A DNA stretch of 55,524 bases from Bacteroidales bacterium (GTDB lineage Bacteria > Bacteroidota > Bacteroidia > Bacteroidales > UBA10428): NCBI GenBank assembly GCA_035299085.1, contig DATGXG010000061.1, forward strand, positions 1 to 55,524. The letters are read 5' to 3'. The notes below the pieces were generated by a model. It did no database searches. It worked only from the letters and a program-made list of their open reading frames with translations, and was not told where the DNA came from. Both the position numbers and the translations under genes were made by a program. Below are positions 16,273 through 24,448 of the stretch, in pieces. Position 1 is the stretch's first letter; the number at the start of each line of letters is the position of its first letter.

Positions 16273-16300
16273 CCTGAACCCCTAAACCCCTGAACCCCTA
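16273..16300. repeat. GGGGTTYAG word array after the receiver gene
   Basis: Read on the minus strand, three copies of a 9-base word (GGGGTTCAG or GGGGTTTAG) begin 5 bases after the TAG stop codon of the receiver gene. ATTACCG-type words follow. It is one of several short-word arrays that start next to stop codons in this window. Confidence 0.75.
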
Positions 16301-16305
16301 AAAAG

Positions 16306-16698
16306 CTAATCCAGCTTCTCCATGAAATAATTCTCCACCGTCTCAATAAGGGTATTGATGAAGAAGTCGTCTTTAATTACGTACTGCATGGCACCGAATT
16401 GCATGAACCGATCGATTAGATCCTTGTCTTTTTCACGGCTGAGAATGACAACAGGAATATTCTTATTCTGCTGGTTGATCTTTTTAAGAGTGTCGAGACC
16501 GGACATCGCACGGGATTCGCCTTCACCGAGATAATAATCAAGAACGATAAGACTGGGTTGAAGGCCTAAATTTTCAAGGCATTCTTCGCCTGAAAAAAAT
16601 GATTTCACATCAAAACCTTCCCTGCACTTGAACGTGTACTCCATCAGATTGAGCATCATCTTGTCATCATCTACGAAAAAAATCAGTTTGTTCTCCAT
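16306..16698 (-). CDS. Single-domain response regulator
   Basis: A 130-residue protein consisting only of a receiver domain. Acidic residues Asp10-Asp12 precede helix 1, the phospho-acceptor is Asp54 in 'SLIVLDYYLG', the switch residue is Ser87 and the conserved lysine is Lys109 in 'YVIKDD'. No output domain is attached, so it likely acts as a phosphorelay shuttle or by protein-protein contact (CheY/Spo0F-like). No kinase is adjacent; the hybrid kinase at 1385-4027 is the only one in the window and no link between them is shown. Confidence 0.9.
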   Translation of the reverse strand: MENKLIFFVDDDKMMLNLMEYTFKCREGFDVKSFFSGEECLENLGLQPSLIVLDYYLGEGESRAMSGLDTLKKINQQNKNIPVVILSREKDKDLIDRFMQFGAMQYVIKDDFFINTLIETVENYFMEKLD

Positions 16699-16803
16699 CA
16701 GGGAAGAATAAATTTGTTAAGACCGTTTTGCCTCTTATACGAGTACCACCAAAATGGTTATATTATTTTTGATGAATTTGCAAACAAGAATGTAAAGGGA
16801 TGA

Positions 16804-16835
16804 AAAAGGGTTATTCCAACCGGAACAACCCTTTT
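16804..16835 (-). terminator. Terminator after the small barrel gene
   Basis: A 14-bp stem with one mismatch (AAAAGGGTTATTCC / GGAACAACCCTTTT) and a 4-base loop lies about 20 bases beyond the stop codon at 16853. The minus-strand 3' side is only moderately T-rich. Confidence 0.75.
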
Positions 16836-16852
16836 AATTCAGTGAAGTTTTG

Positions 16853-17419
16853 TCAGAATTTGAAGGCAATACCGAGTTTAAGGATGGCAATACCATATCC
16901 TAATTCAGCATTTGCAGCCACATTGTCAGTAAAATAATACCGGGCTCCGGCAAAGGGCTCAACAAGCACGCCACTGCCTAATACAGAATAACTGTAGACC
17001 CCAGGATCATAACCACCATATACCTTTTCGTTTATAATTTTTCCACCAATATCAATGCCACCGTAAAGATCAAGTTTATCAACAAGATCGGTAAAATGAT
17101 AGGTGCCACGCAATGCGATAATGAATCCGGTATATTTATATCCTGCACTATTGCCCCATTTGACGGTTGAATAACCAAGGATTCCACCTACGCCAAGATT
17201 TCCCGGGCCGAGATCTTCTCTTAAACAATAATCACCAGCTATCCAGATTGGCGGAAGGGTTGTTGAATAAAGTGATCCAAGAGGAAATATTGAATTTCCC
17301 AGACCAATACCTGCACTTATAACCATATCCCCTTTATCAAACAACTGTGCCTGCATAACAGTGGGAGAAATCAATGCCAGAGCCAGACCAAGCGTAATAA
17401 CTTTAAGTATTCTTTTCAT
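16853..17419 (-). CDS. Small outer-membrane beta-barrel protein
   Basis: A 188-residue exported protein. The frame is open to 17464, but a promoter overlaps that region, so the start is the ATG at 17419, which gives a proper signal peptide (MKRILKVITLGLALALISPT, cleaved near 'MQAQ'). The mature part is a run of amphipathic strands ending '...AILKLGIAFKF', with the C-terminal Phe typical of outer-membrane barrels. It resembles OmpA-like or OMP_b-brl small barrels. It is monocistronic, with its own promoter and terminator. Function is unknown. Confidence 0.8.
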   Translation of the reverse strand: MKRILKVITLGLALALISPTVMQAQLFDKGDMVISAGIGLGNSIFPLGSLYSTTLPPIWIAGDYCLREDLGPGNLGVGGILGYSTVKWGNSAGYKYTGFIIALRGTYHFTDLVDKLDLYGGIDIGGKIINEKVYGGYDPGVYSYSVLGSGVLVEPFAGARYYFTDNVAANAELGYGIAILKLGIAFKF

Positions 17420-17452
17420 AAGAGTATAAATTGATTTAGTGATTGTCAAAAA

Positions 17453-17480
17453 CAAAATTAACAAATCAAAAACATGCCAA
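17453..17480 (-). promoter_or_regulatory. Promoter of the small barrel gene
   Basis: On the minus strand TTG (plus 17478-17480) and TAATTTTG (plus 17453-17460) lie 17 bases apart. Transcription would start near 17446, leaving a leader of about 27 bases before the ATG at 17419. Confidence 0.65.
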
Positions 17481-17623
17481 CGGGAATAACTTATTTTTTT
17501 TGACGACCGGATGTAACCCGTTGATGAATGAAAAGAATATCAGCCATTTTGTAGTAACGATTTCATGAAGTCCTGATTCATTAAATTCTGCTTCTCATTT
17601 TATTAAAGTAATCATTTTAATAA

Positions 17624-17631
17624 TATATTTG
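17624..17631 (+). promoter_or_regulatory. Candidate -7 element of atpDC
   Basis: TATATTTG matches TAxxTTTG and ends 27 bases before the ATG at 17658. Its last base is the G of the upstream GTG codon at 17631, so that codon cannot be the translation start from this promoter. The upstream TTTG element is not clear. Confidence 0.55.
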
Positions 17632-17657
17632 TGGCTATAATTTTAAAGCATATTGTA

Positions 17658-19172
17658 ATGACACAGTTGGTGGGGGAAGTTATTCAGATCATTGGCCCTG
17701 TAATGGACATAAGTTTCGAAAGAGCCGGTAATCAATTACCCAATATTCATGATGCACTTGAAGTCATAAAAGATGACGGAAGCATCATCGTTGTTGAATG
17801 CCAGCAACATATCGGTGAGAATTCAATAAGGGCTATCGCCATGGATTCCACTGATGGTCTTCGCCGTGGTATGAAAGCAACCGCAATGGGCAGCGCTATC
17901 AGGATGCCGGTTGGCGAACAGATCCGGGGCAGGCTTCTGAACGTTATCGGTGACGCTATCGATGGTTTGCCAAAGGTTGACAAAACCGGCGGTTATGAAA
18001 TTCATGCCGATCCTCCGAAGTTTGACCAGCTTTCTACTGAAACTGAAGTGTTATTCACGGGAATTAAGGTAATTGACCTTCTTGAACCGTATCCGAAAGG
18101 TGGTAAAATCGGTTTGTTTGGTGGTGCCGGTGTTGGAAAAACCGTAATCATCATGGAGCTTATCAATAATATTGCAAACAAATACGCCGGTATTTCTGTA
18201 TTCGCAGGTGTTGGTGAAAGAACCCGTGAGGGGAATGACCTTCTGCGCGAAATGATCGAATCGGGCGTTATCAAATATGGTGAAGCTTTTAAAAAGAGCA
18301 TGGAAGAAGGCAGCTGGGACCTGTCACTTGTTGATCCTGAAGCCCTCAAGCAATCGCAGGCTACACTGGTGTTCGGTCAGATGAATGAACCTCCCGGGGC
18401 ACGTGCAACTGTAGCTCTTTCAGGACTAACGGTTGCCGAATCATTCCGTGACGGAGATGAGCAGTCAGGCGGACGCGATATCCTGTTCTTTGTTGACAAT
18501 ATTTTCCGTTTTACCCAGGCCGGCTCCGAAGTATCCGCTTTGCTCGGCCGTATGCCTTCAGCAGTAGGTTACCAACCTACTCTGGCAACGGAAATGGGTA
18601 TCATGCAGGAACGCATTACTTCAACCAAAAGAGGTTCCATTACATCGGTTCAGGCTATTTATGTACCGGCTGACGACCTTACTGACCCGGCTCCTGCAAC
18701 CACATTCTCACACCTTGATGCAACAACTGTATTAAGCCGTAAGATTTCCGAGCTCGGTATATATCCCGCTGTTGACCCCCTCGACTCCACTTCACGAATT
18801 CTTGCACCTGAGATCATAGGAAAAGAACACTATGATACAGCCAAGAGAATTAAGGAATTGCTGCAGAGGTACAAGGAACTCCAGGATATTATTGCTATTC
18901 TTGGTATGGATGAGCTTTCTGAAAAGGATAAGCTGGTTGTTCACCGTGCACGCCGTGTTCAGCGTTTCCTTTCACAGCCTTTCCACGTTGCCGAAGCCTT
19001 CACAGGTACACCGGGCGTATGGGTATCCATCGAGGACACCATCAAGGGTTTCAACATGATCATGGACGGAAAAGTGGATCAATATCCCGAAGCTGCCTTC
19101 CATATGGTCGGAACTATCGAGGAAGCCATTGCCAAAGGTGAAAAACTCATTGAACAGGCTAAGAAAAGCTGA
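17658..19172 (+). CDS. atpD: F1Fo ATP synthase subunit beta
   Basis: A 504-residue catalytic subunit of F1. From the ATG at 17658 the P-loop is at residues 155-162 (GGAGVGKT), followed by 'GVGERTREGNDL' and the DELSEED-like 'MDELSEKDKL' near the C-terminus. An in-frame GTG at 17631 would extend it by nine residues, but it coincides with the -7 box, so the ATG is preferred. With atpC it forms a separate plus-strand unit, about 4.6 kb from the head of the main atp operon. The two subcomplex parts must therefore be balanced across two transcripts. Confidence 0.98.
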   Translation: MTQLVGEVIQIIGPVMDISFERAGNQLPNIHDALEVIKDDGSIIVVECQQHIGENSIRAIAMDSTDGLRRGMKATAMGSAIRMPVGEQIRGRLLNVIGDAIDGLPKVDKTGGYEIHADPPKFDQLSTETEVLFTGIKVIDLLEPYPKGGKIGLFGGAGVGKTVIIMELINNIANKYAGISVFAGVGERTREGNDLLREMIESGVIKYGEAFKKSMEEGSWDLSLVDPEALKQSQATLVFGQMNEPPGARATVALSGLTVAESFRDGDEQSGGRDILFFVDNIFRFTQAGSEVSALLGRMPSAVGYQPTLATEMGIMQERITSTKRGSITSVQAIYVPADDLTDPAPATTFSHLDATTVLSRKISELGIYPAVDPLDSTSRILAPEIIGKEHYDTAKRIKELLQRYKELQDIIAILGMDELSEKDKLVVHRARRVQRFLSQPFHVAEAFTGTPGVWVSIEDTIKGFNMIMDGKVDQYPEAAFHMVGTIEEAIAKGEKLIEQAKKS

Positions 19173-19177
19173 TTATC

Positions 19178-19420
19178 GTGAAACTTGAAATCATAACACC
19201 GGAAAAAAGCCTTTACGACGGGAAAGTGAAACTGGTACAGGTACCCGGGGCAAAAGGTTCTTTTGAAATACTGAAGAATCATGCGCCTATCATTTCAACC
19301 CTGGTTCCCGGAAAAATTAAGGTTATCAGTGAATCCGACAAACAGGATTTTTTTGATATCATCTCCGGAATTGTGGAGGTAAAGTCAAATCAGATAACAA
19401 TTCTTGCTGTTACTGCTTGA
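19178..19420 (+). CDS. atpC: F1Fo ATP synthase subunit epsilon, short form
   Basis: An 80-residue epsilon starting at GTG 19178, five bases after atpD. Only the N-terminal beta-sandwich is present ('LEIITPEKSLYDGKV..VQVPGAKGSFEILKNHAPIIS' region), which contacts gamma and the c-ring. The C-terminal two-helix domain that in E. coli and Bacillus inhibits ATP hydrolysis is missing. Short epsilons are frequent in Bacteroidota. A strong terminator follows 19 bases later. Confidence 0.95.
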   Translation: MKLEIITPEKSLYDGKVKLVQVPGAKGSFEILKNHAPIISTLVPGKIKVISESDKQDFFDIISGIVEVKSNQITILAVTA

Positions 19421-19438
19421 ACAGACAAACGATAAAAA

Positions 19439-19472
19439 TAAAAAACGAGCGGCCATTGCCGCTCGTTTTTTG
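19439..19472 (+). terminator. Rho-independent terminator of atpDC
   Basis: A stem AAAAACGAGCGGC / GCCGCTCGTTTTT with a 4-base loop is followed by a T-run, 19 bases beyond the atpC stop codon. Confidence 0.92.
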
Positions 19473-19485
19473 TTTCATCAAGGAA

Positions 19486-19616
19486 CGTCATTGCGAGGAG
19501 CTTGCGACGAAGCAATCTGCCCGCACAGGCATAACGTCCTTCCTATGCGGGCAGATTGCTTCGTCGCAATTTCTTTATATTATAATCAATGGACTGTATG
19601 GCTCCTCGCAATGACG
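19486..19616. repeat. Nested inverted repeat, CGTCATTGCGAGGAGC family
   Basis: Outer 16-base arms (CGTCATTGCGAGGAGC at 19486-19501, inverted at 19601-19616) enclose perfect 24-base inner arms (19502-19525 and 19546-19569) around a 20-base loop. Thirty-one AT-rich bases separate the right inner and outer arms. The core CGTCATTGCGAGGAGC...GAAGCAATCT is a dispersed palindromic repeat I know from many bacterial genomes. The sub-word TCTGCCCGCACAGGCAT occurs again at about 43514-43530. Confidence 0.88.
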
Positions 19617-19639
19617 AGGTTTGTATCCAGCATCCACCT

Positions 19640-21097
19640 CTAAATCGCTTTATAACACCTTACCCAATCCACCTCAAGTTCAGCCGGCAGAACCGAACCG
19701 TTTACATCCTGGTAAATGGCAGAGCTTATATTAAGGTACATGGGAATATTAGGGATTCCTGTCGTGGTCGAAAAAGCAGGCACGCCGTTTACCTTCCATG
19801 TCATTTTTTCCTTAGTCCATTCAAGTGAAAAAATATAGTAATCATAACCATAGCGGTCACGGTTCATGGATGCAGCCCTTTTTTCAATACCGCCTTTTGC
19901 ATTAGGATTACCCCAGTACGTTCCGACTGCAATATTTTTGGCGGCCCTGGCTACATCAATATGCGGTAACATAAGATCGGATACGAGCCAGAATGCGTGA
20001 TTTACCGGGAAATTTCGGTTAAACCTGATTTTAGCCTCAAAAAGACCGAACTGCTGCCTGAAGCTGTTTCCAGTATTTATAATAGCGGAAGTATAATCAA
20101 AATCCTTCGGGAAAAACCCGATAGCCGGATTCCACACTTTCCCTGCTGCCTTCTCGCGCCTTGTCTGAACTTTAATAATACTTCCCGAAATGGCGATATT
20201 GTTTTCCTCGGTGAAGAACTGCTTTTCTCCCATATTCACGTAGCTATCCTTCAGTACTTTGTCACCCCAGAAATAGCGGGTCAGCCATTTTGTCCTGTCA
20301 AGTTTTGGCTGCTCAAATTCCTCGGCAAAAGTAAGGTCCCATCTCTTGATTTCGTCGAATTTTTTTGAATTGCGGGTTTTGAAATACCATTTGAATTTAT
20401 CGGAATTCTTCAGCCCGGCAAACTGCTGTTCCATACGGAATTCCTCCGACATCTCATATTTCTTTTTACCGGGGAGAAGCATGTATTCTTTCACCTTGGT
20501 AAATTCAGGCGACTTCAGGTATTTGCCCAGCTTTTCAAATTCCGAAATTTTCTCAGACCCGATAAGCAACGTGAAATTCACATAATCTTTTGACTTTTTA
20601 AATGAAAAATGGTCCTTGAACCTTTTAGAATTTTTCAGTGACTGCAGTTCAACCCATTTTTCATATTCCGGTGTTTGTCTGAATTTTTTCTTTCCGAGAG
20701 ATTGTTTTTGTTGCATGAATTCATCGGAACCGGTAAGCTTTTCAAGGGTATGATAATGTTTGAGATCCTGTGAATTCTCAAATTCGATGAAGTCCTTAAG
20801 TTCAACGGAATCCTTTACTTTATAATACCGTTTTATGTCGTTCTGCTTCGAGAGCGCTGCATATTCCTTTTCTTTCCTGAATTCAGGAGTATCTGAAAAC
20901 CGTTGTTTCAGGATTTCGCTTTTCCTGCGTTTGAAGTCAGATGAACCGAGAGTCTTTTCGAGTTCGGTATATTCGGCTAATTCCGGCGAGCCTGTAAATG
21001 CTTTGAGATCCTGGAATTCTTTTCTTAAAGAATTTTGTTTTGCCTCATAATCGGCAGTTTTCGGAACCAGTCCGAAAATAACTCTTAAGTTTATCAT
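19640..21097 (-). CDS. GH16-fold protein lacking catalytic glutamates, with three N-terminal repeats
   Basis: A 485-residue protein with no signal peptide. Residues about 254-485 have the GH16 (laminarinase/agarase clan) layout: 'WDLTFAEEF', 'GLFEAKIRFN', 'NHAFWLVSD' and a C-terminal 'LEVDWVRCYKAI'. At the catalytic strand, where active enzymes have E-[IL]-D-x-x-E, this protein reads H379-I-D381-V-A-R384: both glutamates are replaced and only the middle Asp remains. Residues 40-253 consist of three units of about 72 residues (40-111, 112-183, 184-253) sharing 'LEK..GS.EF...K', 'F..TPEF.K..EY..L' and 'K.YFK.K.S'. The unit is not a domain I recognise. It stands alone between atpC and the TolC gene. 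A binding or structural role is more likely than hydrolysis, but untested. Confidence 0.85.
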   Translation of the reverse strand: MINLRVIFGLVPKTADYEAKQNSLRKEFQDLKAFTGSPELAEYTELEKTLGSSDFKRRKSEILKQRFSDTPEFRKEKEYAALSKQNDIKRYYKVKDSVELKDFIEFENSQDLKHYHTLEKLTGSDEFMQQKQSLGKKKFRQTPEYEKWVELQSLKNSKRFKDHFSFKKSKDYVNFTLLIGSEKISEFEKLGKYLKSPEFTKVKEYMLLPGKKKYEMSEEFRMEQQFAGLKNSDKFKWYFKTRNSKKFDEIKRWDLTFAEEFEQPKLDRTKWLTRYFWGDKVLKDSYVNMGEKQFFTEENNIAISGSIIKVQTRREKAAGKVWNPAIGFFPKDFDYTSAIINTGNSFRQQFGLFEAKIRFNRNFPVNHAFWLVSDLMLPHIDVARAAKNIAVGTYWGNPNAKGGIEKRAASMNRDRYGYDYYIFSLEWTKEKMTWKVNGVPAFSTTTGIPNIPMYLNISSAIYQDVNGSVLPAELEVDWVRCYKAI

Positions 21098-21495
21098 TGG
21101 TTTATAGTAGATTCTGTTCCTGAAAAAACTTAAATTGACCCTGCAACATTGTATGCAAGGGCCACTTTTTGTTAAATATACGAAAAAATCAAACCGATGT
21201 TTTGGGAATATTTACAATAGTTGGATGCCGGATACTGGATATAGGATACTGGATGCCGGATAACACGGCCGTCATTAGCAGGAGCCCAGAATTCACCAAT
21301 TAAGCTACGATCCGCATTAGCGGATTAATGTGAATAGCGCCGGCTGAAAGCCGGTTGACAGATATGGTCTATGACTTTTTATACCGAAAACACCGAACCC
21401 GGTAATGGTGAATGAGCGGTCAGACGAAGTCAGAGACTTCGCCTAGCATTTTCTAGTTAGTCCCCAATGTCCCTATACTCCCTAAAAGCGTTGCG
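21098..21495. other. Gene-free spacer with repeat words and three small hairpins
   Basis: About 400 bases between the TolC gene (stop at 21496) and the start of the GH16-like gene. It holds 'ggatactggatgccgg' words (21225-21262), three compact perfect hairpins (21310-21325, 21340-21354, 21425-21441) and GGGAC-type words near the TolC stop. No credible reading frame and no clear promoter for the GH16-like gene were found (TATATTTA at about 21175 is one mismatch from the -7 box). Confidence 0.7.
21225..21262. repeat. GGATACTGGATGCCGG word repeat
   Basis: Three to four imperfect copies of the 12-base word GATACTGGATGC / GATGCCGGATAC. The same family recurs at about 16103-16118, 38631-38650 (inverted) and 43479-43570. 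Confidence 0.75.
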
Positions 21496-22836
21496 TTAAT
21501 ACAACATTTCCCCCAGCGCCGATTTGAATTTCAGCTGGTAAAACTTAAAATCCACCTGTGCACGGAGCATCGATAACCTGCTTTCGGCAAGTGCATTGGA
21601 TGCATCAAGCAAATCCAGATTGGTAATGGCTCCGGCTGCATAATTGGCCTTCGCATGATTATATGCTTCTTCGGCAAATGCAACCTGGGCCGCATACTGG
21701 TCGATCTTCGTATAGGCCAGCTGCATGGATGCATAACTTTCATTTATCTCATCCCTTATCTGGTTTCCGGTATTCTGTGCGGCAAGCTGACTGTCGGTAA
21801 AGGCTGAACCTGCAAGTTTTGTATTGATCTTTTTACGGCCGTTGTCGAATATAGGTATCATCAGGCTTAAACCTGCACTGTAATTGAATTTTAATGCATT
21901 GATCTCACCCATATAGCCGTTTTTATACCCGGTGCTTCCGAAAAACGACAGGGTGGGGTTGCTTCCCGATTTTGCAATGCGATTTCCCCATTCGGCAGCG
22001 GTTTCTGTTTCACGTGCAAGCTTCATTTCCGGCCGGTTTTCAAGCGCCAGACTGAATGTGCTGTCCGATATGGCTTCAGGTTTTCCGGCAAGCACATCGT
22101 TCTTCACGTTTAGTGTATTGTAACGCGAATTCATCAGGTTGTTGAGGTGTGATATAAGAATCCGGCGTGACGATTCAAGATCCGCCACCTGCGCCTGCGT
22201 GGTTGAAATCCTTACCTGTGTAGCCAGGATCTCATATTTCGTGGATGACCCGGTAACCTGCTTTTTCCGAATGATATCTAGATGCTGGTTCAGGGCATTC
22301 AGCTGGTCGGTTTTAATTTTAAGGGCCTGCTGTATGTACATCAGGTTATAATAATATCCTGCCGACGCAAGAACCAGTCTCTGCTTCAGCTGGTCGGTAC
22401 CCAGGCGGCTTATCTCTGTCATGGTCTGCTGAAGCCCGGCATTATTACCTGTCCTGCCAAAATCATAGATCAGCTGGCTTAATTTCAGACTGTAATCCAT
22501 GGCAATATCCGGAACAAACTGGAAATGCTTCGTCACCATTTCACCCGACTGAGGATCGGGAAGTGTAAAATCAAAAGCGGAAACCGGGAACATCCTCGAG
22601 GCTGACGCAGAGGTATAAATGTTGGGATTGTATGCCGACCGGGCCAGTTGTTCCCTGAGTACGCCTGAATTCACTTTCTCCTGCGATTGCAAAATAAGTG
22701 GATTATGATTTACAACACTGTCAATTATAGTTGCCAGGTCGATTGAGTCATTCTGTGAGAAAGCCTGCAACGGAAGGGCCAGGAAAAGCAGGAGCAGGAA
22801 GCGGTATGTTTTATTCAATAGGTTGTTCATACTCAT
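21496..22836 (-). CDS. TolC-family outer-membrane efflux protein
   Basis: A 446-residue outer-membrane channel. Residues 1-27 are a signal peptide ('LLLLFLALPLQAFSQ'). The mature part has the tandem duplication of the OEP fold, with long helices rich in Gln, Ala and Leu; the second copy contains 'YASMQLAYTKIDQY' and 'NYAAGAITNLDLLDASNALAES' split over the hairpin. It completes the tripartite pump with the HlyD and DHA2 proteins. Its 5' end overlaps the DHA2 3' end by 26 bases, so it is the last gene of the TetR-HlyD-DHA2-TolC operon. Confidence 0.95.
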   Translation of the reverse strand: MSMNNLLNKTYRFLLLLFLALPLQAFSQNDSIDLATIIDSVVNHNPLILQSQEKVNSGVLREQLARSAYNPNIYTSASASRMFPVSAFDFTLPDPQSGEMVTKHFQFVPDIAMDYSLKLSQLIYDFGRTGNNAGLQQTMTEISRLGTDQLKQRLVLASAGYYYNLMYIQQALKIKTDQLNALNQHLDIIRKKQVTGSSTKYEILATQVRISTTQAQVADLESSRRILISHLNNLMNSRYNTLNVKNDVLAGKPEAISDSTFSLALENRPEMKLARETETAAEWGNRIAKSGSNPTLSFFGSTGYKNGYMGEINALKFNYSAGLSLMIPIFDNGRKKINTKLAGSAFTDSQLAAQNTGNQIRDEINESYASMQLAYTKIDQYAAQVAFAEEAYNHAKANYAAGAITNLDLLDASNALAESRLSMLRAQVDFKFYQLKFKSALGEMLY

Positions 22837-24448
22837 GTGATTTGTCTTTGTTTACTTTTTTATTATGCAGCCAGAAGACAGGAATTATACCGATAACCGT
22901 AATAATGCTGGCAATAAGGAAATCATCATCAATTGCCTGGATATATGATTCTTTGCTGATCTGCGATGACAGGGCACTCTGGCTGTACCTTGCGGCATTT
23001 ATGGGATTTGTGCCAGCCTGGTGCTGCATGTAGCTGTTCATTTTGTAGGTAACTGATTTGTAGGCAGGTGAATTGGTGTTAACAGACTGCCCGTAAACCT
23101 GCTGGTGGAAGTAAACCCGGGTGGTAAGAAGCGTGGAAAGAATAGCCACACCAAAACTTCCACCGAGCTGCCTCACTACATTTGACAGTCCCGAAGCCTG
23201 GGCCATTTTCTGGCGCGGTATTTCTATAAGTGCTATGGAACTCAGCGGTGTGAAAATCAACCCAAGAGAAAATCCCCTTAAATACAGGGCAGTCATAATG
23301 TATTTATGCTCTGTCAGAAAAGAGAGCTTCGAATTCAGGTAAAAACTGAAGGCAAAGATGAGCAACGCTATGATAAGCAAAATTTTAACGTTAGATTTAT
23401 CAGCCAGTTTGCCTGAAACGGGTGACATGAACCCCTGGATGATTCCCACCGGAAGAAACACGGATCCGGCCTGAACAGCAGTGTAACCGAGCGAATTCTG
23501 AAGGTAAAGGGGTAACAGGAATGTACTTCCGAACATACCGATACCAAAAATAAATATCATAAGAGTACTGATTCCGAAATTGCGGTTAGCCAGCAATCTG
23601 AGATCCAGCAATGGATGATCGGTTACCATTTCATTTGTAATGAACACCGCAAGAGCAATGGCAGATATGCCAAAGCAAACAAGAATGTATGTGGCATGCC
23701 AACCTTCGGTATTTGTGGTGGCAGCGCCTTCAGAAAGTGCATACAGAACAAGAGGCAGAAATATACTGGCAGAAATGAAACCGATGAGGTCGAATCTTCC
23801 TACATGTTTGTTTTTGTATTCCTGCTGGATAATAATGGTTGCCAGCATGCCCAGGATACCAACCGGTACATTGACTTCGAAAATAAGTCCCCAGTTAAAA
23901 TTGTCAACCAGGAAGCCACCGATCAGGGGTCCGAAGGAAACGGAAGCGGCTGATGAAATGGCCCAGAAACCCAGGGCAACGCCCCTTTGTTCGGGAGGAA
24001 ACTCGTGTGTAATAATGGCCATACCAAGCGGCATCAGGGTTCCTGCCCCGAGTCCCTGCACGATCCTGGCAAGGATCAGCATGTCTTCACTTGATGAAAA
24101 CCCGCACAGGAATGAACCGAAAGTGAAGGCTAACATTCCAAGGAAGTAGATCCTTTTATAACCGAATTTATCGGCAAGCCATGCCGATGTAGGCAGCATA
24201 ACGGCCATCGACAGCATATAAGCCGTTATGACCCATTCAATTTTATCAATGCCCACGCCAAAGGACGCCATAATCTTTGGCAAACCCACATTGACAATGG
24301 TGGCATCCAACACAGCCATAAAGGTACCGATCATTACTGTGGCAAGTAACCACCATTTATAACCCGGTTGGCTTGGATGATACGAAACGTAACGGGGCCT
24401 TAACTTCCGGCGTATTTTGTGGGCTACCTTAACCCGCCTTTTTGTCAT
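22811..24448 (-). CDS. DHA2-family drug:H+ antiporter (EmrB-like)
   Basis: A 545-residue MFS transporter with 14 predicted membrane helices. Motif A is 'WLADKFGYKRI', motif C (antiporter signature) is around 'GFWAISSAASVSFGPLIGG', and motif D1 is around 'LDATIVNVGLPKI'. These identify the DHA2/EmrB branch that expels hydrophobic drugs or bile-like compounds by proton antiport. The start overlaps the HlyD stop by four bases and the end overlaps the TolC gene by 26 bases. Substrate cannot be predicted. Confidence 0.96.
   Translation of the reverse strand: MTKRRVKVAHKIRRKLRPRYVSYHPSQPGYKWWLLATVMIGTFMAVLDATIVNVGLPKIMASFGVGIDKIEWVITAYMLSMAVMLPTSAWLADKFGYKRIYFLGMLAFTFGSFLCGFSSSEDMLILARIVQGLGAGTLMPLGMAIITHEFPPEQRGVALGFWAISSAASVSFGPLIGGFLVDNFNWGLIFEVNVPVGILGMLATIIIQQEYKNKHVGRFDLIGFISASIFLPLVLYALSEGAATTNTEGWHATYILVCFGISAIALAVFITNEMVTDHPLLDLRLLANRNFGISTLMIFIFGIGMFGSTFLLPLYLQNSLGYTAVQAGSVFLPVGIIQGFMSPVSGKLADKSNVKILLIIALLIFAFSFYLNSKLSFLTEHKYIMTALYLRGFSLGLIFTPLSSIALIEIPRQKMAQASGLSNVVRQLGGSFGVAILSTLLTTRVYFHQQVYGQSVNTNSPAYKSVTYKMNSYMQHQAGTNPINAARYSQSALSSQISKESYIQAIDDDFLIASIITVIGIIPVFWLHNKKVNKDKSHEYEQPIE

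Larger units (their letters stand above)
15937..16305. other. Gene-free spacer packed with repeats
   Basis: About 370 bases between the yceD promoter and the receiver gene hold no plausible gene. Contents: a TAAGGAG heptamer array (about 15969-16018), 'GTCCCTA'-type words (16020-16060), ATTACCG words (about 16066-16098 and 16240-16274), a 'ggatactggatgctgg' unit (about 16103-16118), a hairpin element (16117-16235) and a GGGGTTYAG array directly after the receiver stop codon. Confidence 0.8.
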
